In this document: one piece after another, positions 1 through 11,632 of the stretch | How the letters are laid out: every line of letters begins with the position of its first letter | Position numbering within the stretch: the first letter of the stretch is position 1 | NCBI GenBank assembly: GCA_028551475.1 | Contig: CM052361.1 | Coordinates: 11,973,501-12,037,500 of the forward strand | Direction of reading: 5' to 3' | DNA length: 64,000 nucleotides | Source: Casuarina equisetifolia | Taxonomy: Eukaryota > Streptophyta > Magnoliopsida > Fagales > Casuarinaceae | Translations under genes and position numbers: made by a program | The notes under the pieces: model-generated | Told to the model about the DNA's origin: nothing | The model's input: only the letters and a program-made list of their open reading frames with translations | Database searches by the model: none

Positions 1-811
1 TTATAAATTTTATATTTCAATATGAAATTCTTATCTAATATTCAAAGATAATTTTTAAAATTTTGTTTTCTTTTTTAATACTACACCCATCAATAAAATA
101 AAATAAATTTCTTTTAATTGTGGATAGGGTGAGAGGATGTAGGGAATTTAATGGAGGAGGGGGAGACCCAAATTTAGTTTCCCATATGATTAAACTCCCA
201 GATGTCATTGAGCTATTAGAGCTTAGGCCGATAAAATAAAATTGATAAGTATATGAAAAAGAAATTATATGAAGGGTTTTCATTTTTTACGTAAAATTAA
301 TTGAAAGAAGTCATAAAGCTGTTCTTATGAAATGATCCAAATGTAATTCCTTGCCATTTTTTTTTATAACTGTTACTTTTTTTTTTCTTTTTTTAATATA
401 TATAGCTGTTACTATCATAATAGGTGTTATTGATGCAGCAGAATTTCGCGCCACGAAGATATTGATCCCAACGCTTGAAGAAAAGTTGCGCTTTAGAGAG
501 GCGAAGCACAGACAACGACATTTTGACCGCTAAATGAGCTGTGGACGAGCAAAAACTGCGGCACTCTTGCAAGAGGTCTTGCGAAACGTCCATGCATAGT
601 GGTGGATGAGATATTCGTGTCCTTTTCCTAGAATTCTTGAGTCGCTTTGCTGTTTGGCGATTTCCATTTACATCCAGAGGACAAGAGGTTGGGATACTCG
701 AAATATTAGTGTTGTATCCGCTAAAGAAGGTAATGTAAGATGGTATATTTTTGCCTAATATTAGGGTCGTTCCTGAATCTGGAATGAAATACCATTTCCT
801 TCCTCCTCGCC
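1..811. other. AT-rich upstream region, no gene recognised
   Basis: This stretch contains only short ORFs, none resembling a known protein. The longer reading frames antisense to the PR-1 gene further right are shadows of that gene. Several poly-T tracts lie around 357-400. The part from about 540 to 871 presumably carries the promoter and 5' untranslated region of the PR-1-like gene, but no convincing TATA box position can be fixed. Confidence 0.5.
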
Positions 812-871
812 TTGCTGCCGCTGCTCTCGGATCAAGAGAGTAGCCAAAACCAAGCCAAGTACGACGCAAGA

Positions 872-1498
872 ATGGAACAAACAATTCCAATGCCTCAACA
901 ACTGGTCCTCCTCGTCATAATCTTCTCTACTTCCCTTCTCTTCCTGGCCGTCTCGGCGCAGGAACCTTCTCAAGAACTCGACGCCGGCCACGAGCTGAGT
1001 AAGAGTGCACCCACCAATACCAACACTACAACACACAGCCAACGCTTCCTATCCCAGAAGAGGCACCACTCCCTAGTGCGGCAGTTCCTCGTCGCCCACA
1101 ACAAGGTGAGGCAGCATTTCAACGAGCCGCGTGTGACATGGGACAAAAATCTTGCCCGCTACGCGCGCCACTGGGCCGCAATGCGCTCCCAGGACTGCAT
1201 GTTGATCCACTCGTACGGCCCATACGGCGAGAACCTATTCTGGGGCAAATACGACCACTGGACGGCGACGGAGGCGGTGCAGTCTTGGGTCAGTGAGAAC
1301 AGGTTTTATGATGCAATCACGAACACGTGCTCGCAGGGCCAAATGTGCGGGCATTTCACTCAGGTCGTGTGGAGGGACTCATTGCGGATAGGGTGTGCGC
1401 GCAGGAGATGCCACAATGGAGGCGTATTTATTGTTTGTGAGTATGATCCGCCAGGGAATTACATAAACGAGAACCCATTTGAAATCCACCCTATGTAA
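872..1498 (+). CDS. PR-1-like secreted CAP-domain protein
   Basis: This intronless ORF encodes a pathogenesis-related protein 1 type CAP (CRISP/antigen 5/PR-1) protein of 208 residues. An upstream in-frame ATG at 812 would add 20 polar residues in front of the signal peptide, so the ATG at 872 is preferred: it directly precedes a hydrophobic stretch ending LFLAVSA, followed by a probable cleavage before QEP. After a variable linker the CAP domain starts near LVAHNKVR and shows the family hallmarks: the HN..R histidine, GENLFWG, the CGHFTQVVW signature and CEYDPPGNYINENPF near the C terminus. Six cysteines lie in the domain, as expected for three disulfides. The product should be exported to the apoplast; PR-1 proteins bind sterols and are linked to defence. 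A CAPE-like C-terminal segment is present, with Phe in place of the usual Tyr and a five-residue extension. Family assignment is very sure; the exact PR-1 subgroup is not. Confidence 0.93.
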   Translation: MEQTIPMPQQLVLLVIIFSTSLLFLAVSAQEPSQELDAGHELSKSAPTNTNTTTHSQRFLSQKRHHSLVRQFLVAHNKVRQHFNEPRVTWDKNLARYARHWAAMRSQDCMLIHSYGPYGENLFWGKYDHWTATEAVQSWVSENRFYDAITNTCSQGQMCGHFTQVVWRDSLRIGCARRRCHNGGVFIVCEYDPPGNYINENPFEIHPM

Positions 1499-3004
1499 AC
1501 ACGACCTTCATGAACAGTACAGCCATGTCCATCCTCTTCTCCGATGAAGGTATACTTTAACAGCACCAAGTAGTCAAGATTGGCGTGTTTATGACAAAAT
1601 TTAGACGGAGTACGGGTGGGGTGGTCAAATTGTGTTGTTATGTGTTTTTCAGACCTGTTTTCAACTCTCTCTTTTTGATGCTTTGAGAACTCTCATCTGT
1701 AATTTAAGAGCCATGACGGGAGCCAAACCATTTGGCTATCTGTTCCTTCTTATAAAGTTAATGAATGTGGCTCATTTTACTAATCCAAAGATAAGAATAT
1801 CTATCTTGACTTATCTCATATTATCCCATTATCGTTATGAATCCAAATAATATCCATAGATGCATATCACGCAAGTCTTTTTGCTTTTTCGGCTCACTTT
1901 CCCTTTCTCTTTTGCCGGTTCATTTGCTGTATGTTTGAATCATACCTCTCTCCAGATGAAATTTTGTATTCTACAACCAAGAACCTGGAGAAGGCTTGCG
2001 AAACACCATTAGAGTTCATTAGCGCATTTAGAAAATTGCAAATAAGGTCTTAATGTAATATATCTTAGGTTTCTATTCTAACATTCTTCACAAAACTTTG
2101 GTTGACTTGGGCTATGAGATAAAGCTGTGCAGGGCCTAGGTTGGCAGCTCACATCCAGGTCTAATCCTAGCATCCACATATCTTTACCACGTTTAGTATG
2201 GGGATGAAATGTAGTTGTTCAGGTTGATACAGGGATCGCTTTTGGCTGTCCCGGTTGAACCAGAGGAAAACTACGGCTAGTGTCATTTAATATATAGGAG
2301 GGTTCAGGGTAAGATCTGGGGGAGGAGAACGTACAAACTATAGCCTTTTGTCTGCCCGCTGACAAAGCAGGTCAAGAGAAAGGTACACTTTCGTGGCAAT
2401 CCTTTTCAGCTCAGAATCTTTCTCGGAATGTTTGGAAGGATGCCTTCAGTGGAGGTTTCCAATACCGGACCCACTAAACAAGATTATCTTGGACTGTAGA
2501 GAGATATTATACCCCCAATTATTCCAAGTGGCAAAATGCTGTAACTCGGAAAGTTATACTTTTGCCACCTCTCCTCTGATAGGAGTCAAGCAAGGCATCA
2601 TTGCCTTGCTAGGACAACTCTATTATTGGCTGCTCCTGTGATCCCCACCTTTTTGTCGTTGGGTTTCTGGTTGTGCGCTCTTGTCTGTCTCGATATAAAT
2701 AAATGTTCGTAAATGCTATACCGAATAGCCTAGCACTTGTTATGTGTTATTGGCACCACAAATGACAGCGACCTTCAGCACGCAATCTGGCCACGAATAC
2801 TGCTCGAAACTTTTAAAGCTGATCATTAATGGAAAATCAATTATTACGAGAGCAGAGTAACTTAAAAATTGATCATTCATTTATACTATTTGGGGGATCC
2901 CATAAGAAGCCTCGGTGGGGAATATGCTACTTCTCCCGCTATTTCCCACATCATTTGTCTTTGGAACTTGTCGGGACTGGTGGTGAGTACCGAGAGGGCA
3001 AGGG
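1499..3004. other. Intergenic region between PR-1-like gene and ALS3
   Basis: This holds the 3' flank of the PR-1-like gene and, toward 3004, the 3' untranslated region of ALS3, which is transcribed leftward. Only short ORFs without recognisable similarity are present. No RNA gene or complete repeat was recognised. Confidence 0.5.
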
Positions 3005-5106
3005 TCATTCGACGGAAAAGACCTTGGCTTCCAACTGGAAAGCTTTGGTGAAGAAGGCAGGCCAACAAAGATAAGTGGACATAATGCTGCTAATGGTTGA
3101 TGCGCCAATAAGCATGTTCATTACGACTATCTGCAGTTGAATGGCCTCCAGGGGGGAAGCTCCTCCCATTATAAGCCCAGTCATTGCACCAGGAAGAGAG
3201 ATTAAACCCACAGTTTTGGCATTGTCTAGCACGGGCGAGAGGGCAATAACCAGAGCCCTTTTTACTTGCTGAATTGTTGCTTGACGCGGGGTTGCACCAA
3301 GAGCCAATGCTGTCTCCACCTGCAAAGAACACAATAGTCCAAATAATTTAGCAAAGTTTTAGACTGCAAGTATTCTGCCTCTTCACAAGAAAAGAAAGTG
3401 TGTTAATACCAGTGTGATATGGTTTATATATGGTAAATATCTTCTTTTATTAGAGCCAACTTTTATGAAACAACCAGACTTTGTAATAAAGTGTAAACGA
3501 CAGAACTAGACCAATGACCTACCAGGTTCATTTGTGTTCTGATATCATCTCGAAGCCTTTTCATCGTCACCCCAGTTACTGTCATTGCATTTCCAACCAT
3601 CATACCTGCGACAGGTATGATGTACCGTGGAGTGAAAGGAAACACATTTAGTGCAACGAGCAGGAACATAGTCACTGCGGTTCCGGCCAGAATGGACGCT
3701 CCAGCAACATATTTCCCCCGAGGGACGTGTTTAGCTCGTTGACCGGCTGTATAACCCGCAACCGAGACCTGCAAAGGGAACAACATAACCGCATCACTAA
3801 CAATGGCTTTTAAATAAGCCAAACCATATTCAAGTTATGGCAATGGAGTGATCAGCGCCAACAGGGGTATGAATTGATCAATATAGAAGGGTGCAAAAAT
3901 ACTAAAAGATTAGTGACAGAACACAAAATATGCTAACTGGTAAGGAGCTGTGCTAGTGCAAATACTTGATAGAGTTTGATGAGATTTTGGTCATACAAAA
4001 ATTCACACAACAAGAAATAGTAAGAAGCAAATGGAGTATGAACTTGTATAAACAAATGCTTGGATTATATTTGTTCTGCTTTCTGATTTTGTTGATTATG
4101 TGTGCTAGAGACCGTGGCCTCCTTGAGAAAGTACTACTAAACTCTAGTGTACAGGTCGAATGTCACTCTGTTCTTTTATCGAACATGGTGGAAAAATCAG
4201 CACAATAACCAACCAAATAAAAATTGTATATTCAATTTTGTCTCCATACTCTCTTTAATTTTCATCAAATTGCACAGTAACAGCAATCACAGCAACGTGC
4301 ATATCCATGACAAAACCACTGTGATTTTCTGGGATCCAATCATCAGATCCGGGGGAGTCAGGCCGGTTTTAATGAGGGAAAAGGAAATAAATTTTTGGAG
4401 AGAAACCTGTTCAGCACTCCAAAACAAGATTAATAATATTTTCAAGGAAAGAATCCCAGAATTATTTGTTTTGATTTCCTGCATTGAGCGCATATCGTAT
4501 ATGAATCGATGAGTCAATTTCTGGAAATTGAACAAGCAATCATAAAACAGAAAGAAAAAGTAAAATAATAAAATATGACATGTTCATAATTTAGCCAAGT
4601 CTAGGCGAACTTTCAGAGTTGTGTACTTGTATGGTTCGTGAATGAGTAATTAGAAAACCAGAGGAGATGATGGGCACACACTTTATTTCAACCAACCAAA
4701 TTTCTGCTATTACAAATCTCTGAGGATGGAAATGATTTCAGGGACTTTTACAAGAAAAAGGATTTGTCCCGGACAGAAATGAACTAATCATTCGCAAGAA
4801 CCAAACACAGGAGGTAAAACGAAACGTAACTAATTAGTTGTAAAGTGAAAAACGAGGAGAAGAAAGACGAACCATGAAAAGGTAGGCCAGGATGATCCAC
4901 CAAGTATTTTCCTGATTGAAAATGAACTGCAGAACAAACCCAATCACAGAGAGCTGCAGAAAAGCCCTGATAATCGAGTAAACCATCTCTCCTTCCAACC
5001 CCAACCTCTGCAAGTACGACAAGAGCACCGCCAGAAGCACCACCGCAGTGGCAGCCAGCGGCTTCACCATCCCCTTGGAGAAGTCCAACAGCCACGAAAA
5101 ATCCAT
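3005..5106 (-). CDS. ALS3: ALS3/STAR2-type membrane protein (UPF0014), three exons
   Basis: Three minus-strand exons, 4873-5106, 3523-3768 and 3005-3319, join in phase 0 to 264 codons plus stop. The first donor is GTTCGT (weaker than consensus), the second GTAGGT; both acceptors end in TGCAG. The product is a polytopic inner-type membrane protein of the UPF0014/FetB-like family. The second and third exons carry the strongly conserved stretches around QRAKHVPRGKY, PVAGMMVGNAMTVTG and LPGAMTGLIMGG. Plant members (Arabidopsis ALS3, rice STAR2) partner a soluble ATP-binding subunit (STAR1) in a half-transporter needed for aluminium tolerance and also linked to phosphate-deficiency root responses. 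Length is close to the 273 residues I recall for Arabidopsis ALS3. The first intron is 1.1 kb. No frame break is seen and the gene looks functional. Confidence 0.94.
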
Positions 5107-6603
5107 CGTAACACAAGGCAGACTCTCGGTAGCAACGCGATGCTTGCTTGAAAACAGCGCAGACGGACGTTGGCAACGCGGTCCTTTGCTCCTTTGTAGG
5201 CCAGGAGGTTAAAGCGGTAATGTCAGTTACGAGGAAAAGGTACTTCTGAGACTGAAGCATCCAGTGGAGTCGCATACTATGTGGAGGAATAGAAGAATTT
5301 GGGCAGGCACATGATGCCGAAGGCGGCAACTTACCATAATATCCCCTCGGCATTTAAAAAATTCCAAATTCACACCGTTTTCCGTTGAACGGTGAGACGT
5401 TTAGTTTACCAGATCCTCGGTTTGGGAGAAGAAAGTAACAGAGAGGACAAAACCGGAACATAATGCCGATGAAAAGACAAAGAAAATAGATTGAATTCCG
5501 TGGCCGAAAGTAACGCAACGTACGTACGACCCATACGTAAGGAAAGAAAGTCTTGCTTGGGCAGAACGTGTCGTGGTCGACCGAGGGGATTCCGAGGGAG
5601 GTGGGCCCCCACCTCCGGTTGAGTGGAGAGATGCGGGGAGGGGGGCCAAGTACTGTACGTACGAGTGATCGATCTGGGGGAGGCTGGACGCGGTTCCTGC
5701 GGCGATATTACCGAGATAATCATTGATGATGTGGCTGTGGGAGCTTACACTTAACCCACCCTGTGATCGCCTTTTCGGCGGTTGCCTGATATATGCGTTT
5801 TTGCCCTATTTAATAAATCTTGTGATGGCCGGTGGTACAAATTCGATCTCCTCCCGCCATTGAATTTAAGGGAATCATTCGATAATCACGCGACGTACAA
5901 CCATGGCATATGATTTAGAACCCATGGTGCTGTAAAAATGCTTTGGGCGGCACCAGGACGGTGCTTTCCTAAAGACTCCGTGAAGGGCCGGCATGGCTAC
6001 CATGCAGCAGAAAAGGAGAAGTAGAAGGGATGTCTCCAGATCCAATCGGTGAAAAATGTTCTGGCATAATGCTACCACGTTGAACTCACGACCACCGCGA
6101 GATATTGTACCTGTCGAACCTAATAGACAGTTTTAACCAGACCAAGGCTTTGCTGCCCCGGGAACAACTTTTATTTCTTTCTAAATTCGTTAGATCGTTA
6201 AACATGTGTTGTATAGTGACCATTTTTATTATATTAGTGGTGGGTAGCATCAAGACACAAAAAAGGACAGAGGACTGCTTTCGTTTAAATTTATAAAGTC
6301 GTTTGTCGCCAAATACCATCTTTAGCAAAAACTTGAAGCCTTAATATTTATTTTTGTATCGTACTTTTTACAATCATGTTTATTTCGTAAACTAATATAA
6401 ATAATTTAGTTTACTTAATTTCCACTTTGTGCTTCATCGTATTAATATATGTTTAAAAGACTGGCAATCCGCAGCCTAATCAGTTAAGATAGGAACGCGG
6501 TAGTGGAAGTCAGGCAGAACTAATGGAGGTGAAGTAGATATTGGTTTATAAAAAGATTAAGTCTTCTCTTCCCCTAATCACCAACTCTTCCCTTTTCCAA
6601 TGA
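5107..6603. other. ALS3 upstream region and intergenic DNA
   Basis: The portion next to 5106 must contain the ALS3 promoter and 5' untranslated region on the minus strand. Several short reading frames exist on the minus strand (for example 5401-5723 and 5875-6078), but none resembles a protein family and base composition is ordinary. The region ends exactly at the target duplication of the composite gypsy insertion. Confidence 0.45.
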
Positions 6604-6608
6604 CGGAG
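6604..6608. repeat. Left target-site duplication CGGAG
   Basis: This 5-mer lies directly before the TG of the first miniature LTR. It is identical to 12632-12636, which directly follows the terminal CA of the gypsy right LTR. Five bases is the normal duplication for LTR-element integrases. Confidence 0.7.
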
Positions 6609-6686
6609 TGTTACGATCTTAAAGGTAATTGAACCCGCCATGCCAACAGGCTTAGGCCTTTTGGTTCAATGGTTAGGTTCGTTACA
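6609..6686 (+). repeat. First 78-bp miniature LTR
   Basis: Starts TG and ends CA. It aligns without gaps to 6862-6939 at a constant offset of 253 bp, with a handful of transitions. It is far shorter than ordinary gypsy or Copia LTRs. Confidence 0.72.
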
Positions 6687-6688
6687 TT

Positions 6689-6701
6689 TGGTATCAAAGC
6701 C
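6689..6701 (+). other. Primer-binding site, tRNA-iMet type
   Basis: TGGTATCAAAGCC lies two bases downstream of the first miniature LTR. It differs by one G-to-A change from the usual plant site TGGTATCAGAGCC complementary to the 3' end of initiator tRNA-Met. Confidence 0.75.
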
Positions 6702-6861
6702 AAACCCCACATCCAGAGTTCAAACCATGAAAGAGGCGACCTACGAAAAGGGCTACTTGGCAGAAAACGTCATGGGCCGAAGGGGCGCCTAAACGCATGG
6801 GGCCAATGTGGAGCTGTCGTGGAGTGGGCTGTCGGGGCATCGGCTGCGGAGCGTGGTGGAA

Positions 6862-6939
6862 TGTTACGATCCTAAAGGTAATTGAACCCGCCATGCCAAT
6901 AGGCTTAGGCCTTTTGGCTTAATGGTTGGGTTCGTTATA
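6862..6939 (+). repeat. Second 78-bp miniature LTR
   Basis: Gap-free copy of 6609-6686, ending TA where the first copy ends CA. It is followed after TT by another PBS copy at 6942-6953. Confidence 0.7.
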
Positions 6940-6941
6940 TT

Positions 6942-6953
6942 TGGTATCAAAGC
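6942..6953 (+). other. Second primer-binding site, fused to gag codons
   Basis: TGGTATCAAAGC follows the second miniature LTR. Within a few bases the sequence becomes gag zinc-knuckle codons (NCDERFSPGHRC), so the leader and the N-terminal part of gag expected between PBS and knuckle are missing. This is the junction between miniature element and gypsy body. Confidence 0.7.
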
Positions 6954-6954
6954 A

Positions 6955-9900
6955 AGAAATTGTGATGAAAGGTTCAGTCCAGGACATAGATGCAAGAAAT
7001 TATTCTTATTGGAAGTATTGGGGCCCGAGGAGATTAGAGAAGAGCATATAGAACCAATAGAAGAGACTGAGGAGGAGCAAGGTGAATTAAGCATGTTATC
7101 CTTAGTAGCACTTTTTGGTATCACTTGTCCCCAAATTATGAGGATTTCAGGCCACATGGGGGATAACTGGGTTAGAGTGGTGGTGTTGATCGATTCTGGC
7201 AGCACTCACAATTTTGTGAGTGCTGAATTAACCAAAAAAAATGAAGTTACAGCCTGATGAGAGTAAAATCTTTAAGGTAGCAGTGGCTAATGGTCAGACC
7301 ATTCATAGGGAAGGTTTTTGCTCCAATGTAGAACTATTGTTGCAAGGAAATAGGCTACAGGCCGATTTTTTCATACTGCCAGTTCCTAATCTGGGAGTTA
7401 TCTTAGGCATCCATTGGCTCTAGTCATTAGGAGAAGTGAGGTGGGAGTTCTAAAAAATGAGAATGATGTTTCTGCAGAATGGTAAAAGGATTGAACTGAA
7501 AGGTGATGAAAAACTGAAAAACAGATTGATTGGGGAGTCAGAGTTCAATAGATTGCTTTTACAACAAAAAGAGGGAGTTGTTTTGCATTTAAAACATGTA
7601 GAGAAGCAATCCAAACAGTAGCAGATCAATGTTATACCAAGGCAATTGGAGAATCTGTTTCAGGAGTATTATTTGATTTTCAATAAACCTCACGGGTTGC
7701 CCTTTACAGAGGTCATGAGCATCAAATAAAGCTCCGGAATGAGGCTAAGGTAGTGGCTAGCAGGCCTTACCGATACCCTTATTTGCAGAAAAGAGAAATT
7801 GAGAAACTAGTGCAGGAAATGTTAGATGAAGGGGTGATTAGGGAGAGCAATAAACCTTTTTCTTCTCTTGTTATTTTAGTTAGAAAAAAAGATGGTACAT
7901 GAAAAACGTGTGTGGATTACCGTACACTAAATAAGGAGACAATTAAAGATGGGTTTCCAATTCCTATTGTGGAAGAACTCTTAGATGAACTACACGGTAC
8001 CAGATTATTCACTAAGCTTGATCTTAGGTCTGGTTATCATCAGATCAGAATGCAAGCTAAAGACAGGAAAAATAGCATTCCAAACTCCTACAGGCCATTA
8101 TGAGTTTCTAGTTATGCCTTTTGGCCTATGCAATGCCCCATCAACCTTCCAAAGTTTGATGAACAAGGTTTTTAAAGAATATTTGGGCAACTTTATATTA
8201 GTATTTTTTGATGATATACTGATTTACAGCAAGGATTGGACTGAACATAAGGAGCATGTGAAGTTAGTTTTTGAAAAACTCCAACAAAATCAGCTTTTTG
8301 TCAAAAAAAGAAAAGTGTGCTTTTGGAGTTAGAAGCGTGTAGTATCTGGGACATGTTATCACTAAGGAGGGGGTAGCAGTTGACTATGAAAAAATCAAAG
8401 CCATGATGGAATGGCCGAGTCCCAAAACTGTAAAGGCTCTCAGGAGATTTCTGGGGTTAAGTGGATATTACTGGAAGTTTATTCAGAACTTTGGAATTAT
8501 AGCAGCCCCGCTCACTAGATTACTGAAGAAGGAAGCCTTTAATTGGACTGAAGAATCTAAAGTAGCCTTCAACAGATTAAAACAAGTTATGATTCAAGCA
8601 CCAGTTCTAAGATTACCTGATTTCTCTTCTCCCTTTTTAGTTGAATGTGATGCTTGTGCAATTGGAGTTGGCGCTGTTTTATCCTAAGATAAACAGCCTA
8701 TTGCTTATTATAGCCAAACTTTGAAAGGTAAAAATCTGCTCCTATCCACTTATGAAAAAGAGTTGTTAGCCTTGATTCTAGCTGTGAAGCGTTGGAGACA
8801 GTACCTTTTGGGGAAAAGGTTCATAGTGTTAACAAATCAAAAGAGTTTACAGAACCTTTGGAATCAAAAAATCACCATTCCTGCTCAGCAACGTTGGCTC
8901 ATTAAGTTGGTGGGTTATGATTTTGAGGTCCATTACAAACCAAGAAAAACCAATCTTGCTGTAGATGCCTTGTCCCATAGAAATGAAGTGGAGATTAGCC
9001 AGACTGAAGGGGAAGTATATACAGAAGTAACGGAAGCAAAGGGCAAGGAAGTAATTGATGATACTTGTGAAAGAAATTCTTGCTGGGAAGTAGGAGAAAG
9101 CAGCAATAGTGGAGAAGTGAAAGCATTATCGATAATAGTACCAGAATGGCTTAATACCATACGGGAAGAAGTTGTCAAGAACGAAGAAATGCAGGAGGTT
9201 TTGAACAAAATAGGCACTGGAGAAGCAGGACCTCAATGGCAATATCGAGAGGGCATTCTGTTTTTTGATAATAGAATCTTTTTAGGGAAAACTTCCCCAC
9301 TTATCCCTATTATATTGCAGGAAATTCATGGCTCCATGCATGAAGGATATTTTAAAACATTGCAGAGAACTAAGGCAGTGTTTTACTGGCCTTGTATGAA
9401 GAAGCAAGTGATGCAGTTTGTCAAGGAATGTATCGTATGTCAAAAAAACAAATGACAAAACACTAAACCGAGTGGATTACTCCAGCCGATGTCAATTCCT
9501 CACCAAATTTGGGAAGATATAGCAATGGACTTCATAGAAGGGCTGCCAAATTCCAGAGGCAAACAGGTAATTCTGGTAGTTGTGGATCGGCTATCGAAAA
9601 TGGCTCATTTCATAGCCCTTACTCATCCATATACGGCTGTAAGTGTTGCACAGTTATTTTTTGAAAACATATTCAAGCTTTACGGCATGCCAAGGAGTAT
9701 TATATGTGATAGGGATGCTGTGTTCACAAGCAACTTTTGGAGATAGCTATTTGAATTGCAAGGAACTAAGTTCAACTTCTCCACTGCATATCACCCACAA
9801 ACAGATGGGCAATCGAAAGTAGTCAATAAAACTCTTAAAGTTTACTTAAGGTGTTTTACAGGTGATCATCCAAAGGAATGAGTTAAGTGGTTGTCTTGGG

Positions 9901-10532
9901 CAGAATTCTGTTACAACACAAGTGTACATGGGGCTACTCAAAAATCTCCTTATGAATTGGTTTACGGGAGAGCACCACCAACATTGTTATCATATCTACC
10001 TGGATCCACTTCTGTTGCTTCGGTAGATCATGAACTGCAAACTAGAGATACGGTTTTGAAAGACATTAAAGAAAGGTTACTAGTAGCTTAACAAAGAATG
10101 CAGAAGTATTATGACAAGGATCACAAGGAAGAGGTATTTGACATTGGAGATTGGGTTTATCTAAAGCTTCAACCTTATAGAGGAAGCTCAGTGGAGGTTA
10201 GGCGAAATTTCAAGCTATCTGCAAGGTATTACGGGCCCTTTCAAGTCATTCAAAAAATTGGAGCAGTGGCCTATCGCTTCAGATTGAATTCTGATTCACA
10301 GATTCACGATGTCTTCCACGTTTCTCAACTTAAAAGGTTCTTGGGAAAAAGGGAGGAAGTACAACCCGAGCTGCTAGCTTATCTTAATCATGAAGGTGTT
10401 ATCAGCCTTCAACCCCAAGCTATTCTAGAGCATAGAATTAAAAGGAAGTAAGTTCAATTTTTGGTTCACTGGCAAGGTCTTCATGTACAAGAAGCTACGT
10501 GGGTTGATGCAAGACTATTTGATAGAAGATAT
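6955..10532 (+). pseudogene. Degenerate gypsy (chromovirus-type) gag-end and pol
   Basis: The order is canonical for Ty3/gypsy. A zinc-knuckle remnant (6960-6995) is followed by a retropepsin region with the active-site run DSGSTHNF near 7193. Reverse transcriptase spans about 7750-8340, with the catalytic FFDD near 8206, and RNase H about 8560-8960. The integrase has an HHCC finger (about 9330-9450) and catalytic-core pieces [15 protein letters not shown] and QTDGQSK (about 9525-9810). The tail domain DVFHVSQLK is near 10310, and a chromodomain-like HWQGL..ATW segment ends at 10532. The reading frame is broken by many stops and shifts (for example near 7256, 7422, 7620, 8102, 8331, 8686, 9455, 9746, 10091 and 10451). 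After the nested insertion, the same frame resumes at 12142 and runs to the purine tract. No functional product is expected. Confidence 0.88.
10528..10532. repeat. Left target duplication GATAT of nested element
   Basis: Identical to 12137-12141. Removing 10533-12141 restores an uninterrupted pol C-terminal reading frame, which confirms the insertion boundaries. Confidence 0.88.
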
Positions 10533-10558
10533 TGTTACAAGAGAGAGATGACGTGGGT
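10533..10558. repeat. Left 26-bp terminal inverted repeat
   Basis: Begins TGTTACAAGAGAGAG and is the exact reverse complement of 12111-12136. Similarity stops abruptly at 10559, where gag/protease codons (minus strand) begin. Confidence 0.88.
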
Positions 10559-11582
10559 TCCTAGTTCCTGTAATAGCATTCAAAGAGATTAATGGAAGTT
10601 CTTCTTCTTCCACTCTCACCTCATTTTCCCTCACTACTTCTGTTGGTTCCTTTCTAACTACTTCCCATCCGGTTTCTTCCCCAACTCCCACACCTTCCAA
10701 CAAAAACAATTTTCTGCATCTATGTCCAGGGCCAAAACGTTCATCACAATTAAAACATAACCCTTTTGCCCTTCTCTCTGCCATCTCTGTAGGTGTTAGT
10801 CTTTTTATTGGTAAGGCTCACTTAACTAGTCCTTGATTAACAATTGTTTGTCTCCTATATTATGGAACAGAGGGCATTTTGTAGGAGTTATCCTTAATTT
10901 CATAAAGTTTAGCATACCTAATAGCAGAGGACAATGTTGGAGGTTTAGCAGCCATAACATCAACTTTAATGCGTTCCTTTAACCCACTAACAAAAATGCT
11001 AACTTGTTAAGCAGCAGATAAAGAACCCGCACGCATCAATAAACGAGAAAATTGAGCTTGATAAGATTCAACAGAACCAGTTTGTTGAAGTCTTACCAAT
11101 TCACCACAGTGATCCTTGAATTTGGTGGGTCCAAATCGTTCAGCAAGCTCCATTAACAGCTTCTCCTAGGTTATTGTATGCCCAGGACGATCATTCTTGG
11201 CCAATTGTAGCATTACTTGAGCATCACCTTCCATATTCCAAGATGCAATTGGAACTCGTTCTTCTAGAGGGGTCTGATTGAAAGCAAAGAATTGCTCTGC
11301 TTGCATTATCCAATCCGATGGGTCATCTTTCCCATCATAGGTCGGGAAATCAAAACGAGGGGCCCCCGTTTTTGTCTGATTGGAGTTAGAAGTGCTCCCA
11401 TTGGGTGTTCCCCCTCCTGTCTTCTTTCTTGACGATGATTCTCCCTTTTCCTGACGAACCTCGGCTTGAATGGAATCAATCTTGTGGTTCATGGCAGCCA
11501 ACATTTGCTGAAATATTTCAGACATAGCTTCTAATTTTCGATCAATTTCCCCACTCTCGCTGGTATTTGGATTGTGTGCCAT
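10559..11582 (-). pseudogene. Truncated gypsy gag with zinc knuckle
   Basis: The probable start is the Met at 11582 (MAHNPNTSES), with an open in-frame extension to 11630. The N-terminal part contains a short helical segment and the conserved gypsy capsid run FPTYDGKDDPSDWIMQAEQF. Frame is lost near 11166. The central capsid region (10790-11165) has scattered stops. The zinc knuckle CFNCDERFGPGHRC appears at about 10725-10766, followed by an acidic stretch and the first residues of the protease linker (LISLNAITGT), where the element is cut off. The relation to the host element is clear at the knuckle, but the sequences differ enough to be separate families. Confidence 0.8.
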
Positions 11583-11612
11583 ATTTGAAACTGCGCCAGA
11601 ACGATTGGCGTG

Positions 11613-11629
11613 TCCCGACAACGGAACCA
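11613..11629 (-). other. Candidate primer-binding site, tRNA-Asp-like
   Basis: Three bases inside the LTR edge, the minus strand reads TGGTTCCGTTGTCGGGA. This resembles TGGCGCCGTTGCCGGGGA, a site complementary to tRNA-Asp used by some plant gypsy elements, with about 13 of 18 positions shared. The family comparison is from memory. Confidence 0.5.
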
Positions 11630-11632
11630 ATT

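Larger units (their letters stand above)
6609..6939 (+). mobile_element. Miniature LTR element (TRIM/SMART-like), 331 bp
   Basis: Two near-identical 78-bp direct repeats (6609-6686 and 6862-6939) flank a 175-bp spacer. Each repeat begins TGTTACGATC and the first ends TTACA; the second ends TTATA, one transition away. Each is followed after a two-base TT by TGGTATCAAAGC, which closely matches the plant initiator-tRNA-Met primer-binding site TGGTATCAGAGC. The spacer ends in a purine-rich stretch just before the second repeat. This is the architecture of terminal-repeat retrotransposons in miniature. No coding capacity is present, so mobilisation would need enzymes of an autonomous element. The second repeat is also followed by a PBS, so the unit reads as a tandem LTR-spacer-LTR array fused to gypsy sequence. 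Confidence 0.7.

Noticed and set aside
393..1042. Minus-strand ORFs of 165 and 93 codons overlapping the PR-1 region
   Set aside because: They are antisense or upstream frames of the PR-1-like gene, with no recognisable domain.
2829..3108. Several short overlapping ORFs on both strands near the ALS3 stop codon
   Set aside because: They overlap the ALS3 last exon and 3' flank in other frames and have no similarity to known proteins.
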